A program made the translations under genes and the position numbers. From positions 312,829,304-312,893,303 of the forward strand of contig NC_073693.1 in the NCBI RefSeq assembly GCF_029784155.1: 64,000 nucleotides of DNA, in the 5' to 3' direction. The notes under the pieces are model-generated. The model made no database searches. It was not told the DNA's origin and worked only from the letters and a program-made list of their open reading frames with translations. This stretch comes from Uranotaenia lowii (lineage: Eukaryota > Arthropoda > Insecta > Diptera > Culicidae). Positions 1 to 11,099 of this stretch are shown piece by piece; positions within the stretch are counted from its first letter, which is position 1, and each line of letters starts with the position of its first letter.

Positions 1-1
1 A

Positions 2-860
2 TGTATGGCGTTTTGGATGGATATTGTCGCCGAGTATTCTGGACCATCGGCTGGAAAATTTTTGATCTATTCATACTCTACTGTAGCGATATTATTTTTC
101 TTTACTAGATATTTCTGTTGCTGTTGCTCGTTTACATCTCTGATTTGCGGTTTGACTGGGGAACTCAAGTTGGTTGCAAAAAGCTACGAAAGGATTCAGC
201 TTAGTCTTGATCTAACGGAACAAATGCAGTATATGGAAGCTGAATTTTGGAAAGATTTAAAAATTAAAGTCAACACGGTTGCCCTCCAACATGAGCTCGT
301 TTTGATGTAATTTCATTGTCAAATGAAATTTGGAAAACTAATGAAATATAATCACATACTTTCAGATCATTTTTCAAAATAGGTCAAGCAATCAGGGTTG
401 CCTTTTTTATCAGTTACTATTTTGCCAGTTTTACAGCAGCGTTGCTTTTACTGGAATCCATGCTAACGGGAATAACGATAATGGCAGTCATAGTGTTTTG
501 TGCCGTGGCAGCAATCATATTTGAATGTTACTGGTACTGTCGATCGATGGACGTCTTCAATGATGTGGTAAGGATCAATCAATTGAAAAACCTTTTTATA
601 AAATATCGTTAAATTTTCCTCTTTTACAGAACGAAACAATTGCTCTGAACATTTTCAACTTGACGGCAAGGCTGCCATATACTCCAGGTCGTCGTCGAGA
701 GTATTTGGATCTTCGTTCTACTCTGAGGCTCATTCATCTAATCGCTAGACAAGGTGTTCAGGTTTGTGGTGCAGGAACGCCAATTATAAGCACTCCTGCG
801 GTCACTGCTATGATTGATATGATCTACACTGCGCTTACCTTTTTCATGAACATCAAATGA
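2..860 (+). CDS. Odorant-receptor-like (7tm_6) gene, 3' exons, partial
   Basis: Three exons at about 2-306, 366-567 and 630-860 (TGA stop), separated by introns of 59 and 62 bp with GT..AG ends; splicing keeps one frame throughout. The frame stays open to the window edge, so the start lies upstream and the ATG at 5 is probably internal. The encoded segment has hydrophobic helices (residues about 19-50 of exon 1 and most of exon 2), a loop with a conserved-looking QHE near the end of exon 1, then a helix with FECYWYC, and ends in a C-terminal helix containing YTALTFF. Order and lengths match the last third of insect odorant receptors, which form odorant-gated cation channels with the coreceptor Orco in sensory neuron dendrites. 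The family call rests on pattern and topology, not on a search; a gustatory receptor is the main alternative. No truncation is seen after the last exon. Confidence 0.65.
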
Positions 861-1059
861 ATTGTAAAACTCAGAGTTTTGTTAAAGACCAAGATTGAAT
901 ATTTTTGTACTTAGTTCAATATATGTGTACATTTAACAAATGAATGGCAGTTATCGAAAATTAGAGAAAAACCACTCTTTCTCTCCCTCTCTTATCCCTT
1001 AAACATGTTTAAACTATGATGGTTTTGACCGTCTACTGAATTCAGTTGTCTATGCAATA

Positions 1060-2190
1060 TCTAATCTATCTAAGGGTCCAGCGCCGATTGACCGGCGCAT
1101 AGGGCTGAGATAAAAGATCTCCACTGCTGGCGATCCGGAGCCAGCGTCTTCACTTGCTGCCAGCCAAGGTTCTCGTCAACTGTGCGGATTTCAGCGGCTA
1201 GACTTCGCCGCCACGAGCTTTTGGGCCTGCCTCTTTTTCGATGCCCATCTGGATTCCAGTCAAGCGTCTCTCTGCAAATCTCGTTTTCATCTCTTCGCAG
1301 CGTGTGCCCAATCCATTTCCACTTACGTTCCCGAATCTCGATTTCTAGCGTCTTTTGATGACACCGGCGATGAAGTTCAACGTTTGAGATCCAGTTGCCA
1401 GGCCTCCAAGCGCGGATGATGTTCCGCAGGCAGCGATTCACAAAAACTTACAGTTTTCGCGTCGTCACCGCATATGTGCACCAAGTTTCACACCCGTACA
1501 GCGATACGGATTTGACGTTCGAGTTGAAGATTCGAATCTTAGTTTGTAGAGAGATCTGGCGTGGCCGCCAGATGTTTCGGAGACTCGCAAACGCAAATCG
1601 GGCTTTTCTGATCCGGGTTTCGATGTCCTTCTTGGTACCACCATCAGGCGTAATCTGGCTACCAAGATACTGGAAGCACTCCACTGTCTCAACCTGTTGT
1701 CCAGCTACCACGAAATTGGAACGATTTTCTGTATTGATTTCCATCGACTTGGTCTTTCCGACATTGATTTTGAGACCTGCTGCCTTGGAGCTTTCGGTGA
1801 GGTCGTCGGGTTTGCTCTGCATGTCTTGTTGTGTTTGGGCGAGCAAAACAATATCGTCTGCCAGGTCAAGGTCGTTCAGTTGCTCCATGGTTGCAGGATT
1901 CCACGGCAATCCTCGGTTTGGTCTACAGTCAATCGATCCAGTCAAGATCTCATCCATTATGATGAGAAAAAGCAGCGGTGACAAAATACATCCTTGTCTC
2001 ACTCCAGCAGTTACCGGGATTGGTTCGGAAAAGACACCGTCGTGCAAGACCTTGCACGAAAATGCCTCGTACTGTGCTTCGATGAGATGGACTAGTTTCT
2101 CTGGGACCCCTCGTCTTCTAAGAGCAGCCCAGATGTTTTCGTGGTTCAGTCGGTCAAATACTTTTTCGAAATCAACGAACACCATCTCTT
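1060..2190 (-). mobile_element. 5'-truncated RTE-type non-LTR retrotransposon with target duplication
   Basis: The insert covers the reverse-transcriptase palm and the C-terminal tail of an RTE-like element. It is flanked by TCTATGCAATA (1049-1059) and TCTATGCTATA (2191-2201), matching at 10 of 11 bases, as expected for target-primed reverse transcription. The 3' end (left side on the plus strand) carries a short GATA/TTAG-type simple tail instead of poly-A, typical of RTE. The 5' part (endonuclease and early RT) is missing. Related 3' ends occur at 27741-28027 and 63299-63407. Confidence 0.85.
1070..2185 (-). pseudogene. Reverse transcriptase fragment with one in-frame stop
   Basis: The upstream 245-codon part holds RT motif A (VDFEKVFD, residues 4-11), motif B (GVRQGCILSP, 61-70) and motif C (LADD, 108-111, in place of the usual F/YADD), so the catalytic aspartates are present. 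A single TAA at about 1448-1450 ends this part. The same frame resumes at once for 123 more codons containing WKWIGHTLRR and the WNPDGHRKRGRP tail typical of RTE-clade proteins. Apart from this nonsense codon and the lost N-terminus the frame is clean, which suggests a fairly young copy. Confidence 0.85.
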
Positions 2191-2201
2191 TCTATGCTAT
2201 A

Positions 2202-2621
2202 CACGCACCTAAAAGTTTTTTTTTTTCAGAAGAAAGTGCTACAAAAACAAAGGAAAATATCCTTTGATTTTGGGATTAATAAAAATTAATTTGATTCAAA
2301 TACATTTTCCTCTGTTTCGAAAAACGTCTTCCTTTGTATCAAAAAATGTTCTCTGATTCAAAATATCAAATGCTTTGATTCCACAGCATTTTCGTTTGAT
2401 TTCATGAAATATTCCTTTAACCCCTTTCTGACCTACCTCACATAATGCTAAATCATTTCGGAGAAGAAATTCTTAATAGGTAGATGGTTAAATATAAGGC
2501 GCGTTTGAACTTGTTCCACCTTGTGAAATGACAGGAGTTAAAATTATTTTCAGCACTTCCAGGTAATATTAAAAATTCAATAAAAAAAATCTGTTTCCAC
2601 TGGAATATCATTTAAAAAATT
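2202..2621. other. AT-rich sequence, no gene seen
   Basis: A T-run at about 2217-2228 is followed by sequence with repeated CCTTTGAT/TTTGATTC words. No coding potential or element termini recognised. Confidence 0.5.
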
Positions 2622-3269
2622 TCAACAAAAAAAACGAATCGAAAGTCCTTTATATGAAGCCAAAAAATGTAAACCAAAAATACACATTTCATTAAGGTTA
2701 TTATACTTTGTACAACCTATAAAAGAAATTCGTCGCTGCCCGAGGCTGGAAAACGCTCTGCATCTTACAAGATGATAGCCTTGTCTAGTGATATGAAAGG
2801 TGTCCACCAAAATCGGTAAACCGTTACCGAGGGAATGGCGTACACCTGTGTGGAACTCATGGTAACATTCTCCACCGATGATCATGTCGATTGTTGCTGG
2901 AACGTTATACTGAGGATCCGCCAATGGAACCTCTGGTATTCTCCAGGCAGTTGTATCAATCGGGGATGTGGGGAGATATGATGTTGGCTTCTTTATGACG
3001 AGGAAATCGAGTGTGGTGGAGAAGTCGCTATTCTTGGATACGATCTTGGCAGCTAACTTGTGCTTGATGCGCTTCACTGACACTCCAATTCCGGCAACTG
3101 ATATGTCCACGGGGCTTTGGCGGGTGGCGAGTTCGTTCGCCAGCTTCTTGGTGATGAAGTTGGACATCGCTGCAGAATCTAGCAGAGCTCTAGCAGGAAT
3201 CTTTCTACCGTATCGGTCGACAACTAACAGCATAACTGTCTCCAATAGAACCGTCGAATTTGAATGCAC
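2622..3269 (-). pseudogene. BEL/Pao aspartic protease fragment
   Basis: The 215-codon frame has ARALLDSAAMSNFIT near residue 27, the D-S-A active-site neighbourhood of retropepsin-like DUF1758 proteases, which cleave the retrotransposon polyprotein. A later IGGECYHEF segment fits the second half of the fold. It is out of frame with the upstream zinc-knuckle segment, and the last 30 or so residues look unrelated, so the break in homology is probably near 2720. Confidence 0.75.
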
Positions 3270-4121
3270 GGATGGATTTATTGATGGTTGGCTGAGATGG
3301 TTGGCTCTTGTGTGGCTTGTGATCTCTCGGGTGAGAACTCATTCGGTGCTGCTGCTGGGTCGTGTAACATCGTATAGTGCTGCGCTTGGCAAATCCTGCA
3401 CAGGAACTTAGATTTACAGGTTCTAGCCTGGTGGTTCCCGCGGAAGCAATTCCAACAAAGACTGTGCTGTGTCACAAGCTCTCGCCGTTGGGAGCTTGAC
3501 AGCTTTGAAAATGCTGGACATTGGTGAAGGGGATGTGTTCTCAAACAACAGTGGCATGGAGAAGTGCTGAATTGGGTTTCGGACGTAGCTGCGTTTACGA
3601 CAGATTTGATGGGGGCTTGCTTCTTTGGAATTTGTCCGGCCACCTTGGAAACGGTGAAGCCTGAGGAACGATGCTGTAAATCGCTGTCCACGGATTTCAA
3701 CATCCGGACTTGTTGAATTAGAAACTCGATGAGCTCGTCGTATTCACCTCGTCCTTCTGTCGAGTATCTTGCTCCCACGCACGAATCGTCACCGAATTCA
3801 ATTTATTCGTCAGGATGAAGATGAGCGGAGTGTCCCAATGATCTATCGGTTCACCTAACTTCCCCAGTGCCTTGACGTGTCGCTGGAAATCATCAACCAG
3901 TGTGTTGAGGTCTTGTGCTGACTCATGCAGAATCGGCGGAAGGTTGTACAGGCCTCGGAACAGCTCCTTTCTGAGGAATCGCTTGTCGTCGTAGCGCTTT
4001 TTCAATGCGTCCCACGTCGACGCATAGTTATCGGCTTGGATATCCACAGAGTCGAACGGTTTTTTTGCCTCTCCTTCCAGCGACTGCAACAGATACTGCA
4101 GCTTGTTGACGATCGGTATGT

Positions 4122-4703
4122 CCCAGCAAACATAAAATCGTATTGAAAATGATAGCTCAAGTCATTAAGAATGTTACTGCGAATCGTAATTCCAACTAAC
4201 GCAAATAAAAGGTCGTAAAAATCGTTACTCGAAGTCGGATTAAATGGTTTAAATCGGATATGATCAAAAGTCCGCCATGTTTGCAGATTTTGAGGACAAT
4301 TTCGTTCCTTTTTTTTCTCTCGCGTGGGTCAAGTGAGAGAAAAGCTTTGTTGCTCTTTCTGCGACCATCAGTGCAACCAGATTGCAAAAAAATCAGATGG
4401 TGTATTTGCAAGAATTGCCCAATGACAGAGGCAGCAAATATTGTCGCTGGCAACGGTTCGCATGCATTGAGAGAAAAGGCTTGTGCTCTCTTGCATTCTT
4501 TCAGTATGTATCTATAAGGTGTCGGATATCGCCCGAATCGTATACTCTTATCGCTTTAGCCAGAAATTGAAAATATGTATGTATATTGCCTCCACTTTGG
4601 TAGGTAAATGCTGGTTTTTCGTGTTTCATACGATCATTCTATAATGTATATGAAACGTATAACAAAGTTGTTGAGAAATATACCTACAAAAATGTTTGCT
4701 GGG
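4122..4703. mobile_element. 582 bp MITE, termini CCCAGCAAACAT, inside gag
   Basis: Left end CCCAGCAAACAT (4122-4133) and right end ATGTTTGCTGGG (4692-4703) are perfect 12 bp inverted repeats. Removing the element plus one copy of GT (4120-4121 / 4704-4705) restores the gag frame exactly, which fixes both borders. The duplication is GT, or GTC/GTCC if the termini are read one or two bases shorter. No transposase; non-autonomous. Confidence 0.85.
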
Positions 4704-4802
4704 GTCCTCGTTGGAGTGGATCATCGAGAGAAAGTTGACTCGGAACAAGATCCAGCGCGATTCATCTCCACTAAATTTCGGAAGATCAATTTTCGGCAGC
4801 CG

Positions 4803-4820
4803 ATTATTATTATTATTATT
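4803..4820. repeat. (ATT)n microsatellite inside gag
   Basis: Six ATT units sit in the gag coding line and translate as a run of isoleucines on the minus strand. The frame changes across it, so expansion with an extra shift helped to break the gene. Confidence 0.8.
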
Positions 4821-5077
4821 AAGTTTCTAGCCTCTAAACGTTCCGCAACCTGGCAACAATCTCGTTCATAGGTGAACTCCGCTACGAATTTCTCCACCAC
4901 ATCTCGTTCGGCACACGCTCGTCGTCTCGTCAGAAGGTCCGCTGCTCGTTTTTTCTCCGCTTTGCTAGCCATCACTCAACACCACTCAAATCACACTTGT
5001 TGACACCAAAAACGATCGGAACAACACCAACAATTGACTTTCGGATGATTTTTTATAAATAAACCGTGGCTGCGGGT

Positions 5078-5332
5078 ATTTCCGTGCACTTAAGCGATTT
5101 TCATTTTTCAAGGCTGGTTAAAAATTCAAATGAATGATTCAAAAGGTCACAAACCCACCATTAGTTGGATTTTTTATGTACTTTAAGGAAAAAATATCGT
5201 AATTTGATGAAATACACCAAAAAAGTTTGGAAAAATGCTTCTGAAAAATGTGTTTCGTGCACATAATTCCGTGCACTCTCTCTTGCATGTTTTTAATTCC
5301 GTGCACTTTTGCACCTAATTCCGTGCACTCTG
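5078..5332. repeat. Dispersed ATTCCGTGCACT words
   Basis: Near-identical words at about 5079-5090, 5265-5276, 5295-5306 and 5319-5330, with a diverged TTTCGTGCAC at 5253. Spacing is irregular. The rest of 4976-5643 has no recognisable gene. Confidence 0.6.
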
Positions 5333-5643
5333 AACTTTGCTATTTATCTACAGTTTGTATTGATTAAATAAATGCGATGACTTTCAAGCTATAATAAACC
5401 TGGTAATAAATCTGGTTACACCCCAGCCCCTCCCTATTAAATACTTTCGTAATTAGTGAATGACCCCAAAGAAAAATATAGTGAACAAAGTATTGCGAAC
5501 TCAACTTAGCATTATCGCTTTGCAACACCAGAAAGTGACGTTTTAACCGAAGAGTGCTGGCGTTTTTATTTCTTCTTGGGCTGTGTAAAGCATAAAATGC
5601 TGTAGGTATTTGACAGCATTGTGCGTAAGTTCAATGCTTAAAC

Positions 5644-7490
5644 CATGGCCACAGGGGGGGGGGGGTTAAACCCCCCCCCCCATGAGGGTTCAAAAATGGA
5701 AGCAAGGTATTCTACTCTACACTCAAAATTTTAAATTCATGATTAAATTATGATAATAGAGTAAAGTTATTCAAGAGCCTAATAATCTAGACCAGGGGTG
5801 AGCAACCTTTTGAACCAACGGGCCAATTTAAATTTGAAATTTTGTCGGCGGGCCGCACTTATAATAACTTTTTTTTTCAATAATAAGCAGAGCTTCTTTT
5901 GATTTTTCTAACCGAAAGTTTCCGGCAATAACAAATCTGAAAAAGGAAAGATAAATCGAATTAACTTTTTTAATATCAGAAATTCAACACGACTTTTTGA
6001 ATACCCGATATTGAGAAGGTGCTTCATTAAACTTTTGTTATTTCTCAATTCTCTCAATTTTTTTAAAGAACTTCTTGGCAAACATTCGTTTATAGAACAT
6101 TCTTGTTCAAACCGATGGTACTATCATTTGTCATCACTTCCATTTAGAAATTTCTTGGAGCCATCCACAATGATAACTAAGAGTGTGAAAAATATGAATT
6201 CAAAGAAATCGCTGTCTTCTTGGCGTTGGACGTTGAATCGCTAATTGACTTTGTGAGATTTTTTTCCACAATTAAAACTTGTCCTCAAAGCCTAGATTTT
6301 TCCTTCAAACGGTAAAACCCCCGTTTCTTAAATTGAAATTGAACAAGGTGGTCAAAATCACAGAAAAAATTTCAATTTCACATATTTTTAAACAATTAGG
6401 TATCTACAAAACTACATTCCTAATTCTAGAATTTTTATGCAGATTTTTGAATTTTTTATCTTATTTAGATATTATTGGGATAAAATTTCTTTAGTAATAT
6501 AATGACTTTGGTAATGGGGAATGCGATTTTAAAGTGAAATAACTCAATTTATCGATGTTTGTTATAAATTTTATATCAAATTTCTGAAAAAAAAACATCA
6601 CAAATAATTGTCAAAAACCTTTTGGGTCGAATCACAGAATTTCAGATATCTATTGCTTTTATCAAAAACTTTGATTCTTGTCGGTAACTTTGATGCCGAA
6701 TAATTCAAGTTGATAAAAAATTCAAAAACGTTCACTCAGTCATTATTATTAAACTTTCATAATTTTCGTCAATATTCAGAAATAAAAAATATTTCACAAG
6801 GTTTTGGTTTTAATTTTTTTCAGTTTCAGTTAGCCGAACCATCCTTTTTGTCGAATTCTATAGAATAATTTAAAAATATTATCTGCTGAGCTTTTTTTTA
6901 TCATAAAACTTTATTTTTGCTTGAAACGAAAATAATGACTTGACTAACGGACTTCGAAATCCCTTTGATCATGTGTAGCTTCCGATTTTTAGCTGCTCTT
7001 CCTAACTTCAATGGATTTTGCTTTTCAAAGTTGTAGGAGTTGAATTATTAGGAAAAATATATCCTGATTCCTGAATAATGAAAAAACTCCAATATTACAT
7101 TTATGCCTTGAACAGAACATAATAAATGCTTTAAAAGCTAGGGAAAAGGTTAACAATCTGAATGATTGTGGGAAAATGCAGATTAGCGCATATTTCACCA
7201 TGTCTATTCATTTTTCCTAAGAATCCATTGTAGAAAAAAGTTTAGGCATGAACATTTGAAAAAAGCTTCGCGGGCCGCACATAAGGATCTCGCGGGCCAC
7301 ATGCGGCCCGCGGGCCGCGTGTTGCTCACCCCTGATCTAGACTAAAAACTCATGCCAAAACCTCAAAAACCCATCCCAAGTTCGGAATTCTGCTACTGGT
7401 TTTCAAAATTTTCTCATTTGTTCATAAATTCAGGTCTGAATAATCAATTTTAAATTATACCCATTTCGGAGGTTCTGGTTCCATTTTCCT
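5644..7490 (+). mobile_element. End of a G-run hAT-like family, interrupted by a hAT element
   Basis: Starts with CATGGCCACAGG, a G-run, GGTTAAACC, a C-run and CATGAGGG, then an AT-rich subterminal segment. The segment continues beyond the 5793-7334 insertion (7343-7490) and matches, in reverse, sequence at about 52850-53105. The other end of this copy is not identified. Confidence 0.6.
5793..7334. mobile_element. Non-autonomous hAT element, 1542 bp, 8 bp target duplication
   Basis: Perfect 14 bp terminal inverted repeats (CAGGGGTGAGCAAC) are flanked by perfect 8 bp duplications ATCTAGAC (5785-5792 and 7335-7342), the hAT hallmark. Both ends carry GCGGGCCGC-rich subterminal sequence, as in other hAT families. 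The longest internal reading frame is under 80 codons and no transposase is recognisable, so it would need a transposase from elsewhere. Confidence 0.93.
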
Positions 7491-7533
7491 ATTAGGATAT
7501 ATTGACAGTTTTACACGAACACCACCTTAGCAG

Positions 7534-8315
7534 GAGGCCTCAGCCATAACCTCAAACCATGGGAGAACAGAATCGATTTTTGAGAAGGGCGCACGATAAA
7601 CGCGTTTTTCCGGTACTCATATCGACAAATTCGCCCTGTGGAAAAACGATACACGGTGTTCGTGTTTTGATTTTTTTTTTTTTGGCGTTCAGGGTTGCCA
7701 AGTGCATTGATATTTGGAAAATGATTATATTTTTTAATTGCATTGTTATTGCATTGTTATTGAAAAACCTTTTCATAAGTACTGAGAATTTGCAATATTC
7801 CCGTAGATTTCTAGAAAAAAAATGAAATGCTATTAAATGCGTAGAAATTGATTGCAACATTTGTCTGAACGGAATAACAACTGCCTGTATCGCACACTTA
7901 AACGATGTAGCGAATTATGTGGATTTATTATAAACAAATCCAGGAGCAGAGCATGCAGGAGATTATTTTCAAAGTCAACATAGACGGGCTTTGATTAAAT
8001 TACTTTTTTTTGTAACAGTTAATAATTTGGCATTCGTTTAGAAGATAGAAACAAATTTTGAATCTATCAAGCAGTATATGAAAACATATTTCAGATGTTT
8101 TAAATTGACCTTGAAAATTCATAAGAAAAATATGGCTTATCTTCATCGATTTTGGGACGCATCATAATGAATTCAAACGTTTAGCTGTTGACATTTAAAA
8201 ATAATCAATTTAATCAATTCAGAAATATTATAATTAGTTGAAATCAAACAAATACTGATTTTAGTAACGCACCTAGCATCACTGGTGAGGCCGCCAGCAA
8301 ATCATAGTTTGGGGT
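7534..8315. mobile_element. Candidate MITE with GGCCTCAGCCATAACC ends
   Basis: GGCCTCAGCCATAACCTCAA near 7535 is mirrored by the complement ending near 8315, with few mismatches over about 25 bases. Inside is AT-rich non-coding DNA. I could not define a target duplication, so the borders are approximate. Confidence 0.45.
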
Positions 8316-9770
8316 TATGGCTGAGGCCAATTTTTCGCCAATACTATCGTCCGTATATACCCTTATAGCCAATATTGTATTTCTTTTTTTTTTATATCCA
8401 TTTTGGGATTCTTGTTTGTTCAATTCGAATAATCATAAGAAATTAAAAATGAAAAACTGTTTTGAAATCCTGGTCAAATTTGGTTTTGCTAACGAGCCTA
8501 TAGTAAACAATGAGACGAAATGTCATGATTGGAATTTTCGATTTTCTGTCAGTGTCATTCCAATAGAGCAAAACCAAGCAGTCTTAAAAGCAGCCCAACA
8601 GCAGGATTGCAAGCTTATTATTTCAAAAGGGATCAGATTGCGCTTCTTTGTATGAAGTCTCTTTAGGTTTTGCATTTCATATCATATTTGAATCATGTTT
8701 TTCGCAAATCATATGCGTTTTTAATACTTTGATCATTATTCTCCGAATAGAAAAAAAATGTTTTACATTAAAATATTATTCAAATATTTTTAAACATAAT
8801 TCTTACACAAAATTTAAACATTTAAACCTTCTAAATGGGTAATCCAAAATTGAAAAAACTGATTTAGGTTTGAAATTTGAAATTCACGTTTTAATTTAGA
8901 ATTACAATATAGATTACGAATAAATAAATTAAATAATCAATTAAAAATCAAACCAGAACTACAGAATTTAAATAATACATTCATGAATGAATGCTTTAAA
9001 ATTTGGCACATAAAATTCTGATCTGGAATTAAGATTCGGATATCGTATTTTTTTTAACATTTCACAGGTCGTACAGAAATTTGGAAACTGATTCAAAGCT
9101 GAATTTTTAAATCCAAGTTTAGAATTCCGATTCAGAATGCAGATTCAAAATTCAGCTTCTTAGCTTGTAAATGAGTTTTTCAATCAACATAAAATTGTTG
9201 AGGAATTGAAGAGAACATGAACTTAAACACTTAAATTTATTAATTCAATTTCTAGATTTCAATTTTTTTTTAATCAAAACAAGTTTGTACACACAATTTA
9301 GCTCCAAATTACAAATATAAATAAGAATTTTGGTTAATTTTCTTAAATTTGTTTTATGCAAAAAACCCCAAATTTTATTTAAAAAAAATCAACCACAGGA
9401 TGAAGTTTGAATCAAATGAGTTTGATCTACCAGACTCTCAAACAAATTCAAAGATTTTAACCATCGATGATCGCAAATTCCATATTTTTAACCTTAAGGT
9501 TTCATTTAAAAAAAAAATTAAAATTATGTTGGATATAAATAATTTTTCGCATAGAAAAAAGCATTTTTCCAGAAAATGCACGGTATTATGTGCTGCTCGG
9601 AATTACCCGCAGTCACGGTAATCGTAATCAACATTTGTAAAAACTTGATGTCGCCTAAATTGAAGGAACTGGAAGTCTACTGCACCCTCTCAACAGAGAT
9701 TCTAATCTCACTCAGGATGCAAAACCGTCCCAAAAACCTCATCATATGCCCTAACTAATATCTGCCCCCA
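8316..9770. other. AT-rich filler with AATTCAGA-like words
   Basis: Low-complexity sequence dominated by short words such as GAATTC, TTCAGATT and AAATTTGAA. Similar filler occurs at 14.2-15.5, 20.8-21.5 and 50.4-52.9 kb, often next to ends of the G-run hAT-like family. No gene supported. Confidence 0.5.
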
Positions 9771-9772
9771 TA

Positions 9773-11067
9773 AAGGGTGATACGGTCAATATTTGGTCAA
9801 TATCAACTTGACGTATTTCTTTCAATTTTGCATTTAAAAAACCTGAACACCCCTCATTTTGAAGATGTGTGTGTGTAGAATGTTGCTCCTATTTTGATTT
9901 TGGTATTCACTCTTCAGTTGTCAAAATGCCGTCCAAGGAAGAAGAGCAGCGTATCAAAATTTTGCTCGCGCATCACGAAAATCCGAACTACTCTCACGCA
10001 ATGCTGGCAAAATCGCTAAAAGTTGCCAAATCAACCGTTAAAAATGTAATTAAAGTGTTTGGGGAACGTTTGTCAACAGCCAGGAAGTCTGGATCGGGGG
10101 GAAAATCGAAAACCGGAATCCGCTGAGACCACAAAGAGAGTTGCCGGTAGTTTCAAGCGAAACCCTAAGCTCTCTCTCCGAGATGCCGCTAATAAGCTGC
10201 TTGTGTCATCTACAACCGTGCATCGAGTCAAAAAACGAGCGGGACTATCGACTTACAAGAACGTAGTGACTCCAAATCGCGATGATAAGCAAAATACGCC
10301 GACCAAAGCGCGATCCCGAAGGCTGTTCACGACGATGCTGATGAAGTTTGACTGCGTGGTAATGGACGACGAAACCTATGTCAAAGCCGACTACGAGCAG
10401 CTTCCAGGACAGGAGTTTTATACGGCAAAAGGAAGGGGAAAGGTAGCAGATATTTTCAAGCACATGAAACTGTCAAAATTCGCGAAGAAATATCTGGTTT
10501 GGCAAGCCATCTGTACCTGTGGCTTGAAAAGCAGCATTTTCATACTTACCGGGACTGTCAACGAAGAAATTTACGTGAAAGAGTGTTTGAATAAACGTCT
10601 GCTGCCTTTCCTGAAGAAACACGGTTGTTCCGTACTGTTTTGGCCGGATTTGGCATCTTGCCATTACGGTAAAAAGGCCATGGAGTGGTACGCCGCCAAC
10701 AACGTGCAGGTGGTTCCCAAGGACAAGAACCCTCCCAACACGCCAGAGCTCCGCTCAATTGAGAAATACTTTGTCAAGCGGAGCCTAAAGAAGACCAAAA
10801 AAACTGCTAAGGACGAGCAGCAGTTCAAGGCAAACTGGCTTTCTGCGGCAAAGAAGGTGGACAAGGTGGCTGTACAAAATCTGATGGCAGGGGTTAAGCG
10901 TAAGGCCCGGCAATTCGGATTTGGAAAAGCGGAAGCCTAACTGAATATTTTTCCTGAATTTTATACTAATAAAACTTGAAAAATAAATTTAATTTGATTT
11001 TTTAAATAAACGATTTCACCGATTTACACGCATTTTCCCTTGACCAAATTTTGACCGTATGACCCTT
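9773..11067 (+). mobile_element. DD37E (ITmD37E) element, copy 1
   Basis: Termini are AAGGGTGATACGGTCA and its near complement (TGACCGTATGACCCTT reading inward), flanked by TA at 9771-9772 and 11068-11069. The 1295 bp length matches copy 2 once its MITE is removed. It carries a transposase gene with a frameshift and a small deletion. Confidence 0.92.
9926..10940 (+). pseudogene. DD37E transposase, copy 1, frameshifted
   Basis: The start is the ATG at 9926 (MPSKEEEQR), followed by a helix-turn-helix DNA-binding region (KVAKSTVKNVIKVF). The frame breaks at a G-run near 10096-10101 and continues in another frame to TAA at 10938-10940. The catalytic domain shows the first aspartate in VVMDDETYV, the second in WPDLASCHY and the glutamate in SIEKY. 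Exactly 37 residues lie between the second D and the E, which identifies the DD37E family. Relative to copy 2, three residues after EKY (WAI) are missing. The product would be a cut-and-paste transposase; this copy cannot encode it intact. Confidence 0.93.
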
Positions 11068-11099
11068 TACAATTTCGATTTTGATTATATGGAACAAAA

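Larger units (their letters stand above)
2622..4975 (-). mobile_element. BEL/Pao retrotransposon remnant (gag plus protease)
   Basis: Read on the minus strand, the order is a gag N-terminus (about 4975-4820), a second gag block (4803-4705, continuing at 4119), a zinc-knuckle region (3778-3278) and an aspartic protease (3269-2622). This is the order of BEL/Pao polyproteins. No reverse transcriptase, integrase or LTR was found, so both sides are lost or degraded. The coding line is broken by a (TTA)n microsatellite frameshift near 4803-4820, a 582 bp MITE at 4122-4703, a frameshift near 3750 and a stop at about 3280 with a change of frame. Confidence 0.8.
3278..4975 (-). pseudogene. BEL/Pao gag, interrupted
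   Basis: The N-terminal piece starts at about 4972 with a basic, charged helix (ASKAEKKRAADLLTRRR). After the microsatellite, the block up to 4705 carries the LPKFSGDE-type gag motif. Beyond the MITE, 4119-3718 continues with the KLQYLLQSLEGEA block and the WDALKKRY motif of DUF1759, the Pao-type gag core that packages element RNA. The last part (3778-3278) has two cysteine clusters, CWNCFRGNHQARTC and CRICQAQHYTMLH, which are zinc knuckles. It cannot make one protein as it stands. Confidence 0.8.

Noticed and set aside
1395..2267. 290-codon plus-strand frame
   Set aside because: Shadow of the minus-strand RTE reverse transcriptase, which has the recognisable motifs.
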